A stretch of 5,531 nucleotides of DNA from Methanospirillum sp. (GTDB lineage: Archaea; Halobacteriota; Methanomicrobia; Methanomicrobiales; Methanospirillaceae): positions 1-5,531 of the forward strand of contig JAJRBL010000124.1 of assembly GCA_028679485.1 (NCBI GenBank). Direction: 5' to 3'. The notes under the pieces are model-generated. The model ran no database searches, had not been told where the DNA came from, and saw only the letters and a program-made list of their open reading frames with translations. Both the position numbers and the translations under genes were made by a program. Within the stretch, counting starts at the first letter, position 1, and every line of letters begins with the position of its first letter. Below are positions 1 through 5,531 of the stretch, one piece after another.

Positions 1-1
1 C

Positions 2-352
2 GAGATTGCCGGGATACTGATCGGGAGCACGGCCATCCTTGTCGGATTCCTGATAGCCTTCCTTATCACGCTCGTCATGAACATGGCAATAGTGCATTTT
101 TCCCGCACGGGGAAGTTGTCCGACGCCTTTAGTATCGGTTCCATAACCCGGGTTATCAGCGAAGGAATCGGCTGGGGGCAGTATCTCGTCCTTTGGATCA
201 TCACCTGGATCCTCCTGCTCATACTGATCATCATCCTCACCGGATTGTCCCTCATCCCGGTTCTCGGCTGGCTTGCCGGAGTAATCCTGGCTCCACTCTG
301 GGCGGTCTTTATTGCAAAGATATACGCAAATATCTACGACAACCGTCCGTAA
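2..352 (+). CDS. DUF4013 family integral membrane protein (3' part only)
   Basis: The reading frame is open from the left edge, so the start codon lies before the window; 116 C-terminal residues are visible, ending at TAA (350-352). The visible part is strongly hydrophobic. A membrane segment covers about visible residues 3-30. A polar stretch with a short 'RTGKLSDAF' motif follows, then 'IGWGQYL', a long hydrophobic block at about residues 61-85, and a final one at about 87-108 around 'PVLGWLAG'. The order 'tG.l..AF', 'IGWG.Y', 'P.lGWl.g' and a short 'YDNRP' tail fits the C-terminal half of DUF4013 proteins, which are common in methanogens and haloarchaea and have no established function. 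An internal ATG at 77 is unlikely to be the start because the residues before it form the first half of a membrane helix. The gene is convergent with the stress-protein gene to its right. Confidence 0.8.
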   Translation, partial: EIAGILIGSTAILVGFLIAFLITLVMNMAIVHFSRTGKLSDAFSIGSITRVISEGIGWGQYLVLWIITWILLLILIIILTGLSLIPVLGWLAGVILAPLWAVFIAKIYANIYDNRP

Positions 353-358
353 AAAAAA
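351..358 (-). terminator. Oligo(T) terminator for the stress-protein operon
   Basis: Read on the - strand, the 27 nt after the universal stress protein stop are T-rich and end in a run of eight T (A on the + strand, 351-358), preceded by two shorter T runs. This is the usual look of an archaeal oligo(T) terminator. The run also supplies the last two bases of the TAA stop codon of the convergent DUF4013 gene. Confidence 0.5.
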
Positions 359-373
359 GAAAAGAAAATCCTC

Positions 374-379
374 TTTTTT
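374..379 (+). terminator. Oligo(T) terminator for the DUF4013 gene
   Basis: A run of six T on the + strand begins 21 nt after the DUF4013 stop codon. Archaeal RNA polymerase commonly terminates at such oligo(T) stretches without needing a stable hairpin. The run overlaps the stop codon of the convergent stress-protein gene (378-380). The assignment rests on position and base content only. Confidence 0.45.
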
Positions 380-842
380 ATGACTCCGGCTTGACGACCA
401 GAACCGGAACCGGGCTTTTATGCACGACTCCCGTGCTGATACTTCCGAGGATAAGCCTGTCGGCCATTCCCTTGCCTGCAGAACCGACCACGACGAGATC
501 TATCCCGGCGGTCGAGATAAATTCGATGATCGCGTCGACGGGATCGCCGACACGGGTATGAAACCCAACGGTGACTCCCTGCTTTGAAGCATGTTCGTTC
601 ACGAGACTCCTGATATGGTTCTCCTCCTGCTGAAGCATGCTGATGAATTTTACGTCCCCGGAGGGTTCCTCGATTTTAATCTCGCGTTCAGCGAGTTCTG
701 CATATACCCGGGGGGGAATTGAGTACAGGGTATCAACCGTTGCATTATACCTTCCTGCAAGAGACAATGCATACCCGAGTGCCCGAAAACTCTCTTTCGA
801 ACCGTCAACACCTGCCAGAATATGAGTAAACATACTCTTCAT
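378..842 (-). CDS. Universal stress protein, UspA family (ATP-binding type)
   Basis: This 154-residue protein has the usual length and motifs of a single-domain universal stress protein, a small cytoplasmic alpha/beta protein that normally dimerises and binds ATP. The first strand ends in 'ILAGVDGS', with D13 at the nucleotide-binding position. 'VGDP' (98-101) follows in the middle of the fold. The C-terminal 'VGSAGKG' and 'LGSIS' give the family pattern G-2x-G-9x-G-S at G120, G123, G133 and S134, which marks ATP-binding members as opposed to UspA-like ones. It ends with the typical 'PVPVLVVKP' strand. The ATG at 842 is chosen because GGGAGG (851-856) lies 8 nt upstream; a second Met at residue 4 would be too far from that site. 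It is the last gene of a three-gene - strand run, 42 nt after the DUF1805 gene. The exact stress it serves cannot be read from sequence. Confidence 0.93.
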   Translation of the reverse strand: MKSMFTHILAGVDGSKESFRALGYALSLAGRYNATVDTLYSIPPRVYAELAEREIKIEEPSGDVKFISMLQQEENHIRSLVNEHASKQGVTVGFHTRVGDPVDAIIEFISTAGIDLVVVGSAGKGMADRLILGSISTGVVHKSPVPVLVVKPES

Positions 843-850
843 TGCTGTAT

Positions 851-856
851 CCTCCC
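851..856 (-). promoter_or_regulatory. Strong Shine-Dalgarno site of the stress-protein gene
   Basis: GGGAGG on the - strand sits 8 nt before the ATG at 842 and fixes the start at the first of two nearby Met codons. It is the clearest ribosome-binding site in the window; most other genes here have weak ones or none. This fits translation from an internal position of a polycistronic message. Confidence 0.7.
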
Positions 857-884
857 ATATAATCCTGTCTTATTTCGTGCAGGA

Positions 885-1187
885 TCATATCAGGAGGCGC
901 AATGCTTCCTTCCCGGTCATGTCAGTTTTTACTCCCAGATCCCGGGCAAAAGTGTTCACCACCGCGATGGTTCCGGTGAGAAGGTCGTCGATATTCCTGA
1001 TGGAGTCTGCATCCCGGGGACGTACCTTGGCTGCAGGAATGGAGAACTTCTCAAGGGCAACGACGTCCACAGCCCCGCATCCCACGAGTCCCCGTGGTGT
1101 TTCTGCAAAGACGAGGTTTACCGGTCCTATGGGGATGCAGTATCCGGTTACCGTTGTTCCATCCAGGGAGAATGTCTGTTTTTCCAT
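885..1187 (-). CDS. DUF1805 (YunC-like) domain protein
   Basis: This complete 100-residue protein matches DUF1805, a small single-domain family found in many archaea and in Bacillus (YunC). Family landmarks are visible in order: an N-terminal strand pair around 'GTTVTGYCIPIGPVNLVFAE', the 'GLVGCGAVDVVALEKF' segment (33-48) with the conserved Cys-Gly before a small residue and Asp, a 'DSIRNIDDLL' segment (61-70), and the C-terminal 'LGVKTDMTGKEALRLL'. The family has a known fold but no established biochemical role, so none is assigned. The start at 1187 aligns with the family start. No good Shine-Dalgarno site precedes it; a TTAAG-containing AT-rich patch near 1211-1215 could be a TATA element for a leaderless transcript, but this is weak. 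It lies 51 nt downstream of the glycosyltransferase and 42 nt upstream of the stress protein, probably in one transcription unit. Confidence 0.85.
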   Translation of the reverse strand: MEKQTFSLDGTTVTGYCIPIGPVNLVFAETPRGLVGCGAVDVVALEKFSIPAAKVRPRDADSIRNIDDLLTGTIAVVNTFARDLGVKTDMTGKEALRLLI

Positions 1188-1238
1188 GGTATTGATCTGT
1201 TCCGTAACGCTTAAGTCATTTCAGGAAGCGGCCATGAA

Positions 1239-2375
1239 TCAGTGTTTCTTCCCCGGAAAGAGAATCCCCGCATACATCTCTTCAAGGACTCCCGTTATGG
1301 TCTCCCAGTCATGTTCTGCCACGTATTGTTCCATGGCATGGTAATCCGGGCTGCGGGAGAGGCATTCACCGATACCGGACGCGAGTTCCCCTGCAGAGAG
1401 GCCTGTAACATGCCCGCATCCGGGTATAACATGGTCTGCAGCGGCATTGAGGGGATGGATGACCGTTACGACGGGAAGCCCGCACGCCATCGCCTCGATG
1501 CAGACGATGCCGAAACCCTCCCTCTCGCTTGGAAGGACAAAGACGCGGGCATTTTTCATCCGTCCGATGACCGTCCGGTAGTCTTGGACGAAACCCGGGA
1601 GCGACACGGAATCTGACAGTTTGTACTCGCAGACCAGATTCCTGATATGGTCCATCATCGGCCCGTCCCCGATCATCAGGCAGGTGATGCCGGGATTGCG
1701 GGATGCAAGGATCCTGACTGCATCGATCACCAGTTCGGGATGCTTTTCCGGGATAAACCTCCCGACGAAGATGATATCAACCGGATCCCCTGAGGGAGGA
1801 GTCTGTTCTATCTCCCGGAGGGTTATCCCGTTAGGAACCAGGGCAGGAGATATCCCCGGATTCTCCTGCTCTATCCGTTTGATGGTAAACCCTGATACCC
1901 CGACCGATCGCGATGAAAGATAAAGGGCGATCCTCTCTATGACCCTTCCGACTGTTCCGGCATATCCGAGGTACCTGTACCAGTATTCCCCCCAGTATTC
2001 GTGCCAGGTGATGATGCAGGGTTCCTTTCGCAACCAGCCGATTATCCGGCAGGCGATGACAGGAAAGTAGGGAAAGTTCTGGCAGTCGATGATATCCACC
2101 CGCGTGCGCAAAAGAACCGGGAAGAGACAGAGGGTATACCTGAGTGCCTGGAGGATGGAACGCCTTCCGCCGGTATACAGTCCTGCCTGTCTACAGACCG
2201 GGTGGATGATGAGACCGTCACGATGGATGATTCTTCCCTGCCCTTCGGGAACCATGGGAAAGAGGTGGACCTCGTGACCCCGTTCAGCAAGCCGAATCCC
2301 GATCTCGTAGATCCGTTTCTCCACGCCGCCGATGGTTTCAGGGTAAAGGACATCATATACGAGTGCTATCTTCAT
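1239..2375 (-). CDS. GT-B glycosyltransferase, family 4 (group 1) type
   Basis: This 378-residue protein has the normal size and two-domain layout of a retaining GT4 glycosyltransferase, which moves a sugar from a nucleotide-sugar donor to a lipid-linked or other acceptor, usually at the cytoplasmic face of the membrane. The N-terminal acceptor domain opens with 'MKIALVYDVLYPETIGGVEK', including the Gly-Gly loop (16-17), then 'LAERGHEV' (29-36) and a conserved His at 125. The domain linker carries 'LVPNGI' (179-184). The donor domain shows 'IFVGRFIPEKHPELVIDAV' (202-220) with R206 and K211, 'MIGDGP' (234-239), 'LPGFV' (259-263) and the E-x7-E signature at E286 and E294 within 'EGFGIVCIEAMACGLPVV'. 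No membrane segment is evident. The sugar and acceptor cannot be deduced; surface glycan or glycolipid synthesis is a general inference. It is probably the first gene of a - strand operon and is divergent from the CARF-HEPN gene. Confidence 0.92.
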   Translation of the reverse strand: MKIALVYDVLYPETIGGVEKRIYEIGIRLAERGHEVHLFPMVPEGQGRIIHRDGLIIHPVCRQAGLYTGGRRSILQALRYTLCLFPVLLRTRVDIIDCQNFPYFPVIACRIIGWLRKEPCIITWHEYWGEYWYRYLGYAGTVGRVIERIALYLSSRSVGVSGFTIKRIEQENPGISPALVPNGITLREIEQTPPSGDPVDIIFVGRFIPEKHPELVIDAVRILASRNPGITCLMIGDGPMMDHIRNLVCEYKLSDSVSLPGFVQDYRTVIGRMKNARVFVLPSEREGFGIVCIEAMACGLPVVTVIHPLNAAADHVIPGCGHVTGLSAGELASGIGECLSRSPDYHAMEQYVAEHDWETITGVLEEMYAGILFPGKKH

Positions 2376-2392
2376 CAGGTCACTGGGTCCGG

Positions 2393-2400
2393 TTTATCTA
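2393..2400 (+). promoter_or_regulatory. TATA-like box for the CARF-HEPN gene
   Basis: TTTATCTA on the + strand is centred about 27 bp before the ATG at 2424, the classic archaeal spacing, predicting initiation at or beside the start codon. It abuts the glycosyltransferase TATA-like box on the other strand, so the two promoters share one AT-rich patch within a 48-bp spacer and might compete for TBP/TFB. Confidence 0.45.
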
Positions 2401-2407
2401 CATATAG
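2401..2407 (-). promoter_or_regulatory. TATA-like box for the glycosyltransferase operon
   Basis: CTATATG on the - strand is centred about 29 bp from the ATG at 2375. Archaeal TATA boxes are centred about 26-27 bp before the transcription start, so initiation would fall within about 2 nt of the start codon. With no clear Shine-Dalgarno site in front of 2375, a leaderless mRNA is likely. This is pattern-based only. Confidence 0.45.
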
Positions 2408-2423
2408 ACATCAGGACAAATGA

Positions 2424-3641
2424 ATGATAGAGATGCGGTGTATCTCGTTTGCCGGTGCAGGCATCAGGGAAAGGAAGAGGTACTGCAGGGAAACCAACGG
2501 CCTTGTGACCGATCTTGTCCAGGAAGCGATATGGGCACTGTACCAGCCCGAGGAGATCATTCTCTGCCTGTCAGATCCCTCTGCAGCAACCATAGCATCC
2601 GAACTGGAGAGAAGGGGGGTCCGGTTACAGAAACTCTGGATACCTGGCGGGACAGACGAAGGCCAGTTATGGGAGATATTCTCCATCATCTGCGGCGCAG
2701 TGAACGACGGGGAGAAGATACTCTTCGACATCACTGCCGGTTGCCATTCTCTCCCCTTCATTACCTTTCTTGCTGCATCGTACCTCCGCTCAACACGCGG
2801 GATCAGCCTCAGCGGCATCATCTATGCTCCGGGATGCAGGGACGACGGGTTCTGCCGGTTTGTCGATCTGCGGTCCCTCATGCATGTCCTCGACTGGATA
2901 GCGGGAGTGAATGCGGTCAACCGATCCGTGGATGCGGAACCACTGCGGGATCTCCTCTCCGGGATGCAGAACTCCATACACCGCCGGAGAGAGGATCCCG
3001 ATCCGCCAACCCACCTGACCGGATGGTCGACGCTGCTCGGGCAGTTTTGTGACGCGGTCAGGCTTGCGAGGCCGGTCGAAGCCATGTATGCGGCCTCCGG
3101 GGTCGTGAAAGGGATTGAGCCGGCGAGCAACGAGTTGTCCAGGTATGCCCCATCGCTTGTCAGGGTCATTGCGGGAACATCCTCTCTCTCCGGTCTGGCT
3201 GCAGAGCCTGAAGAGAGTTGTTCGTACGGATATGTCAGAAAACAGATCGTCCTGATCAGGTACCAGGTCGAAAAGGGTCTCTGCCTGCAGGCTGTTACTC
3301 TCGGGCGTGAAGTATTGATCACCCTTTTCATGATAAGAATGGGAAAGGGAGATGAATGGAGAGATGCCGATGCCAGGCACCAGTTCTCCCGGACCCTGAC
3401 CGGGGGATCGCTCTCCCTCCAGCACCAGGACTTCGAAAGAACCCGGTATTCCGATGATTTAACCCGGATAACCGGTTGGAAAGAGTTAGTCAGGATCTGG
3501 ATCAGGGTATCTGATCTCAGGAATAATCTTGCCCATTGCGGTATGAACCTGCGGAACGATAGTATCCGGTCCATAAAACGCCAGGCATCAGATATACTCC
3601 CTGATATTGAACGGTTCAGGGAGATCTGCACATCCGGGTAA
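2424..3641 (+). CDS. CARF-HEPN protein, Csx1/Csx2 (TM1812, DxTHG) class CRISPR-associated RNase
   Basis: This 405-residue protein has the architecture of type III CRISPR ancillary ribonucleases that are switched on by cyclic oligoadenylates. The N-terminal Rossmann-like CARF domain (about 1-160) begins with 'CISFAGAGIRERKRYCRET' and includes 'DITAGCHSLPF' at 102-112, the position of the family's DxTHG-F-R-S-L-P motif. It continues into 'VDLRSLMHVLDWIAGVNA' (147-164) and 'DAEPLRDLL' (170-178), also typical. The C-terminal helical HEPN domain (about 265-400) has 'VRKQIVLIRYQVEKGLCLQA' (271-290) and the catalytic R-x4-H motif 'RNNLAH' (R366, H371). The domain class follows from these motifs; RNase activity and the ligand are inferred from the family. 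The start at 2424 has AGGA 7 nt upstream and a TATA-like box at the right distance; Met4 (2433) is an alternative. No cas gene or repeat array lies in the window. Its DxTHG and Arg positions are altered. Confidence 0.87.
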   Translation: MIEMRCISFAGAGIRERKRYCRETNGLVTDLVQEAIWALYQPEEIILCLSDPSAATIASELERRGVRLQKLWIPGGTDEGQLWEIFSIICGAVNDGEKILFDITAGCHSLPFITFLAASYLRSTRGISLSGIIYAPGCRDDGFCRFVDLRSLMHVLDWIAGVNAVNRSVDAEPLRDLLSGMQNSIHRRREDPDPPTHLTGWSTLLGQFCDAVRLARPVEAMYAASGVVKGIEPASNELSRYAPSLVRVIAGTSSLSGLAAEPEESCSYGYVRKQIVLIRYQVEKGLCLQAVTLGREVLITLFMIRMGKGDEWRDADARHQFSRTLTGGSLSLQHQDFERTRYSDDLTRITGWKELVRIWIRVSDLRNNLAHCGMNLRNDSIRSIKRQASDILPDIERFREICTSG

Positions 3642-3647
3642 AAAAAA
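3640..3647 (-). terminator. Oligo(T) terminator for ilvC
   Basis: Eight T on the - strand follow directly after the ilvC stop codon (3648-3650), a typical archaeal oligo(T) terminator. The first two of its complementary A residues (3640-3641) are also the last bases of the TAA stop of the convergent CARF-HEPN gene. No comparable T run is seen on the + strand just after 3641. Confidence 0.5.
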
Positions 3648-4643
3648 TTACTGGAGATCCCTGAACTGGGGCATGGTAGCCCTGATCTCTTTTCCGACCG
3701 ATTCGATGAGATGCTCTTCGTCAGCCCGGGTGAGTGCAGTAAATACCGGCCTGTTCACCATGTTCTCAAGCATCCACTCCTTTGCAAACTCGCCGCTCTG
3801 GATCTCCTCGAGGATCTCCTGCATTGCATGGTAGGATTCATGCCCGATGACCCGGGGACCCCGGGTCAGGTCGCCGAACTGTGCGGTGTTGGAGATGGCA
3901 TTCCTCATCCTGGTAAATCCGCCCTCGTAGATCAGGTCTACTATGAGTTTTGTCTCGTGGAGAACCTCCAGGTATGCCATCTCGGGTGCATACCCTGCCT
4001 CGACCAGGGTCTCGAATCCTGCCCTGATAAGCGAGGTCATCCCTCCGCAGAGGACGGCCTGTTCTCCGAAGAGGTCTGTCTCGGTCTCTTCGCGGAAGGT
4101 GGTCTCAAAGACGACCGCCCTGGTTGCACCGATACCTTTTGCGTATGCAAGGGCGATCTTTCGTGCATTCCCGGAGACATCCTGCTGGATGGCGATCAGT
4201 GCAGGGACTCCCTTTCCCTCGGTATAGGTTCTCCTCACCATATGGCCCGGTCCCTTCGGGGCGACCATTACCACGTCCACATCGGCAGGTGGGACGATCT
4301 GGCCGAAATGGATGTTAAATCCGTGGGAGAACATGAGGGTCTTCCCCTTGGTAAGACCTGCTGCAATACTTTCCCGGTAGACTGCACCCTGGATCTCGTC
4401 AGGGATGAGTACCTGGATGATATCTCCTTTTTTTGCTGCTTCAGCAACGTCGAGAACCTTAAACCCCTCTTTTTGTGCAAGATCCCTGCTCTTCCCCGGT
4501 CGAAGCCCGATGATAACCTTAAGACCGCTGTCTTTCAGGTTCAGTGCCTGTCCTCGTCCCTGGGATCCGTAGCCGATCACTGCAATCGTCTTCTTGGCGA
4601 TGGCTGTCATGTCGGCATCTTCGTCGTAGTATTTCTGGACCAT
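3648..4643 (-). CDS. ilvC: Ketol-acid reductoisomerase, class I short form
   Basis: IlvC converts 2-acetolactate and 2-aceto-2-hydroxybutyrate to the dihydroxy acids of valine, leucine and isoleucine synthesis, using NAD(P)H and Mg2+ in the cytoplasm. The 331 residues match the class I length. The Rossmann domain shows '[15 protein letters not shown]' (22-36), with the GxGxxG loop, and 'LRPGKS' (47-52), the loop that sets cofactor choice; R48 and S52 fit NADPH. H107 in 'FSHGFNIHF' and '[12 protein letters not shown]' (129-140) follow. The knotted C-terminal domain carries the metal ligands D190 and E194 ('TDLFGEQ') and E226 and E230 ('[17 protein letters not shown]'), and substrate-binding S251 in 'SNTAQFGD'. 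The frame stays open to an ATG at 4961, but the start at 4643 is chosen because '[11 protein letters not shown]' aligns with the family N-terminus and AGAGGT precedes it by 4 nt. ilvB and ilvN are not beside it. Confidence 0.97.
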   Translation of the reverse strand: MVQKYYDEDADMTAIAKKTIAVIGYGSQGRGQALNLKDSGLKVIIGLRPGKSRDLAQKEGFKVLDVAEAAKKGDIIQVLIPDEIQGAVYRESIAAGLTKGKTLMFSHGFNIHFGQIVPPADVDVVMVAPKGPGHMVRRTYTEGKGVPALIAIQQDVSGNARKIALAYAKGIGATRAVVFETTFREETETDLFGEQAVLCGGMTSLIRAGFETLVEAGYAPEMAYLEVLHETKLIVDLIYEGGFTRMRNAISNTAQFGDLTRGPRVIGHESYHAMQEILEEIQSGEFAKEWMLENMVNRPVFTALTRADEEHLIESVGKEIRATMPQFRDLQ

Positions 4644-4647
4644 GATA

Positions 4648-4653
4648 ACCTCT
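4648..4653 (-). promoter_or_regulatory. Shine-Dalgarno site that fixes the ilvC start
   Basis: AGAGGT on the - strand lies 4 nt before the ATG at 4643. It matters because the frame is open for 106 more codons upstream; this site and the family alignment argue for the short start. Confidence 0.55.
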
Positions 4654-4684
4654 GAACAAACCTTCGTCACAGTTTGGAAGGCAG

Positions 4685-4692
4685 GTATTATC
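4685..4692 (-). promoter_or_regulatory. Possible TATA-like box for ilvC
   Basis: GATAATAC on the - strand is centred about 45 bp before the ilvC ATG. With initiation about 27 bp downstream, the leader would be about 18 nt and would contain the AGAGGT ribosome site. It is pattern-based; other AT-rich spots exist in this intergenic region. Confidence 0.3.
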
Positions 4693-4744
4693 TTTGTTGC
4701 TTCTGCCCTGACTTTTTTCGCGGCAGTAAACAGGAATTGGATCC

Positions 4745-4775
4745 GTGGTGCATCTTCGCGCATAATTTGCACCAC
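4745..4775. repeat. Perfect 8-bp inverted repeat with 15-nt spacer, candidate operator
   Basis: GTGGTGCA (4745-4752) and its exact complement TGCACCAC (4768-4775) flank a 15-nt spacer. The half-site centres are 23 bp apart, about two helical turns, so a dimeric regulator could contact both on one face. It lies in the 189-bp divergent region between ilvC and the AIM24-family gene, about 17 bp upstream of the latter's TATA-like box and over 50 bp upstream of that of ilvC. Four bases to the right is a second small dyad, CTCCG-G-CGGAG (4779-4789). Regulator and target gene are unknown. If transcribed, the repeat could also form a stem-loop. Confidence 0.45.
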
Positions 4776-4791
4776 CCCCTCCGGCGGAGTG

Positions 4792-4799
4792 CTTATCTC
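4792..4799 (+). promoter_or_regulatory. Possible TATA-like box for the AIM24-family gene
   Basis: CTTATCTC on the + strand resembles the TTTATCTA box at 2393-2400 and is centred about 37 bp before the ATG at 4833. This predicts a leader of about 11 nt with no Shine-Dalgarno site. It is pattern-based only. Confidence 0.3.
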
Positions 4800-4832
4800 A
4801 CCAGAGACCAAGAGTTCTGTCAGTAGATTCCC

Positions 4833-5528
4833 ATGCAGTATGAAATCAGGTATAAACCATCGTATGCACTCCTTGAAGTAACACTCGCGCAGGGTGAGTC
4901 GATCACTGCCGAAGCGGGATCCATGACCTGGATGCAGCCCTCGGTTGAAGTCCATACGCATATGCGCAAGAAAGGGCTCCTCGGGACCATCGGAATGGCT
5001 CTTATCGGGGGTCAGAGCTTCTTTGTGAACGAATTTACCGCCTCTGCAGGAGAGGGGAAGGCAGGATTCTCCGCAGCCCCGCTCGGTGACGTGGATACCC
5101 TGCAGGTCTCCCCGGCAAAGGGGTTTATCATCCAGAAGGCTGCGTATCTCGCCTCGGAAAAGACGGTCAATCTAGATGCCGAATGGCAGGGTTTTACTAA
5201 GGGACTCTTCGGCCAGGGTCTCTTCATGATCAAGGTCTCCGGTGAGGGGCTGCTCTTTATCAATACCTTCGGGGCTATCGACAAGCATATTCTCGGGCCA
5301 GGGGAACACCTGATCGTGGACAATTTCCACCTGGTGGCATTCAGCGACTCCTGCCAGTACGTGGTGACCAAGTTCGGCGGCTGGAAAGAGACCCTTCTTG
5401 GGGGGGAGTTCCTGGTGACCGATATCACCGGGCCCGGCGAGGTGTATATCCAGACAAAGAACATCCGGGAGATGGCTGACTGGCTCTGGACAATCATCGA
5501 ACCGCGGGTTCAGGCAAAAGCCCGCTGA
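4833..5528 (+). CDS. AIM24 / TIGR00266 family protein
   Basis: This complete 231-residue protein matches the AIM24 family (TIGR00266), a beta-rich, double-psi-like fold widespread in bacteria and archaea and present in mitochondria, where yeast AIM24 affects inner-membrane organisation. The prokaryotic role is not established. Family landmarks are visible: the opening '[18 protein letters not shown]', '[11 protein letters not shown]' (24-34), '[10 protein letters not shown]' (59-68), '[19 protein letters not shown]' (125-143), '[11 protein letters not shown]' (160-170), 'TKFGG' (179-183), and '[11 protein letters not shown]' (200-210) before a C-terminal helix. There is no signal peptide and no convincing membrane helix, so it is probably cytoplasmic or membrane-peripheral. 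The start at 4833 fits the family N-terminus although no Shine-Dalgarno site precedes it, which is acceptable in archaea. It is divergent from ilvC across 189 bp, and its stop is 3 nt before the window end, so whether it heads an operon is unknown. Confidence 0.92.
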   Translation: MQYEIRYKPSYALLEVTLAQGESITAEAGSMTWMQPSVEVHTHMRKKGLLGTIGMALIGGQSFFVNEFTASAGEGKAGFSAAPLGDVDTLQVSPAKGFIIQKAAYLASEKTVNLDAEWQGFTKGLFGQGLFMIKVSGEGLLFINTFGAIDKHILGPGEHLIVDNFHLVAFSDSCQYVVTKFGGWKETLLGGEFLVTDITGPGEVYIQTKNIREMADWLWTIIEPRVQAKAR

Positions 5529-5531
5529 TCC

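Noticed and set aside
77..352. A separate 91-residue gene starting at the ATG at 77
   Set aside because: The same frame is open to the left edge and encodes the first half of a membrane helix, so this is an internal Met of a truncated DUF4013 gene.
877..1344. A 155-codon + strand frame opposite the DUF1805 gene, and a 130-codon one at 822-1214
   Set aside because: The - strand frame matches DUF1805 from end to end; the + strand translations are low-complexity shadows.
2420..3052. A 210-codon + strand frame whose ATG is 4 nt before the CARF-HEPN start
   Set aside because: It overlaps the CARF-HEPN gene in another frame, and its translation is Arg- and Pro-rich, typical of a shifted frame of a GC-rich gene.
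2790..3631. Long - strand frames (211 and 269 codons) opposite the CARF-HEPN gene
   Set aside because: Both are antisense frames without recognisable motifs or ribosome sites; the + strand frame carries clear CARF and HEPN motifs.
2601..3641. Recent transfer or a mobile island carrying the CARF-HEPN gene
   Set aside because: No transposase, integrase, tRNA end or flanking direct repeat is visible, and by eye the base composition does not differ clearly from that of the neighbours.
3711..4655. A 314-codon open frame on the + strand opposite ilvC
   Set aside because: It is the antisense shadow of a well-conserved enzyme gene. The translation is Cys- and His-rich with no family resemblance.
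4644..4961. A 106-codon in-frame N-terminal extension of ilvC, starting at an ATG at 4961
   Set aside because: It would run antisense through the 5' end of the AIM24-family gene, it shows no recognisable domain, and the short start at 4643 matches the family length and has its own ribosome site. The open frame appears accidental.
1..5531. CRISPR array or cas genes expected near a Csx-type protein
   Set aside because: No regularly spaced direct repeats and no Cas10, Csm, Cmr, Cas1 or Cas6 motifs were seen on either strand.

Overview
This 5.5 kb window looks like chromosomal DNA from a euryarchaeal methanogen, most likely of the Methanomicrobia/Methanomicrobiales. That placement is inferred from the gene set (a DUF4013 membrane protein, a DUF1805 protein, an AIM24-family protein, a short class I ketol-acid reductoisomerase and a CRISPR-type CARF-HEPN protein), from TATA-like elements about 27 bp upstream of starts that lack strong Shine-Dalgarno sites, and from oligo(T) terminators. 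No rRNA, tRNA, CRISPR array, transposase or integrase is visible.

Layout, left to right. (1) Positions 2-352, + strand: the 3' part of a DUF4013 integral membrane protein whose start lies before the window. (2) Positions 378-2375, - strand: a three-gene run read from right to left, GT4 glycosyltransferase (1239-2375), DUF1805 protein (885-1187) and universal stress protein (378-842), with gaps of 51 and 42 nt that allow co-transcription. (3) Positions 2424-3641, + strand: a 405-residue CARF-HEPN protein of the Csx1/Csx2 (TM1812, DxTHG) class, the kind of ancillary RNase that answers cyclic oligoadenylate made by type III CRISPR systems. It diverges from the glycosyltransferase across a 48-bp spacer holding two overlapping TATA-like boxes. 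(4) Positions 3648-4643, - strand: ilvC, ketol-acid reductoisomerase, convergent with the CARF gene and only 6 nt from it. (5) Positions 4644-4832: a divergent intergenic region with TATA-like elements on both sides and a perfect 8-bp inverted repeat that may be an operator. (6) Positions 4833-5528, + strand: a complete AIM24/TIGR00266-family protein.

Most of the window is ordinary chromosomal housekeeping. The outlier is the CARF-HEPN gene. It stands alone, with no cas gene or repeat array beside it, and carries an altered ligand-pocket motif (DITAG where the family has DxTHG) together with an intact HEPN RNase motif (RNNLAH). Nothing in the sequence ties the neighbouring genes to it functionally. 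An undescribed multi-gene system is not evident here; the best candidate for something new is this solitary effector and whatever activates it.
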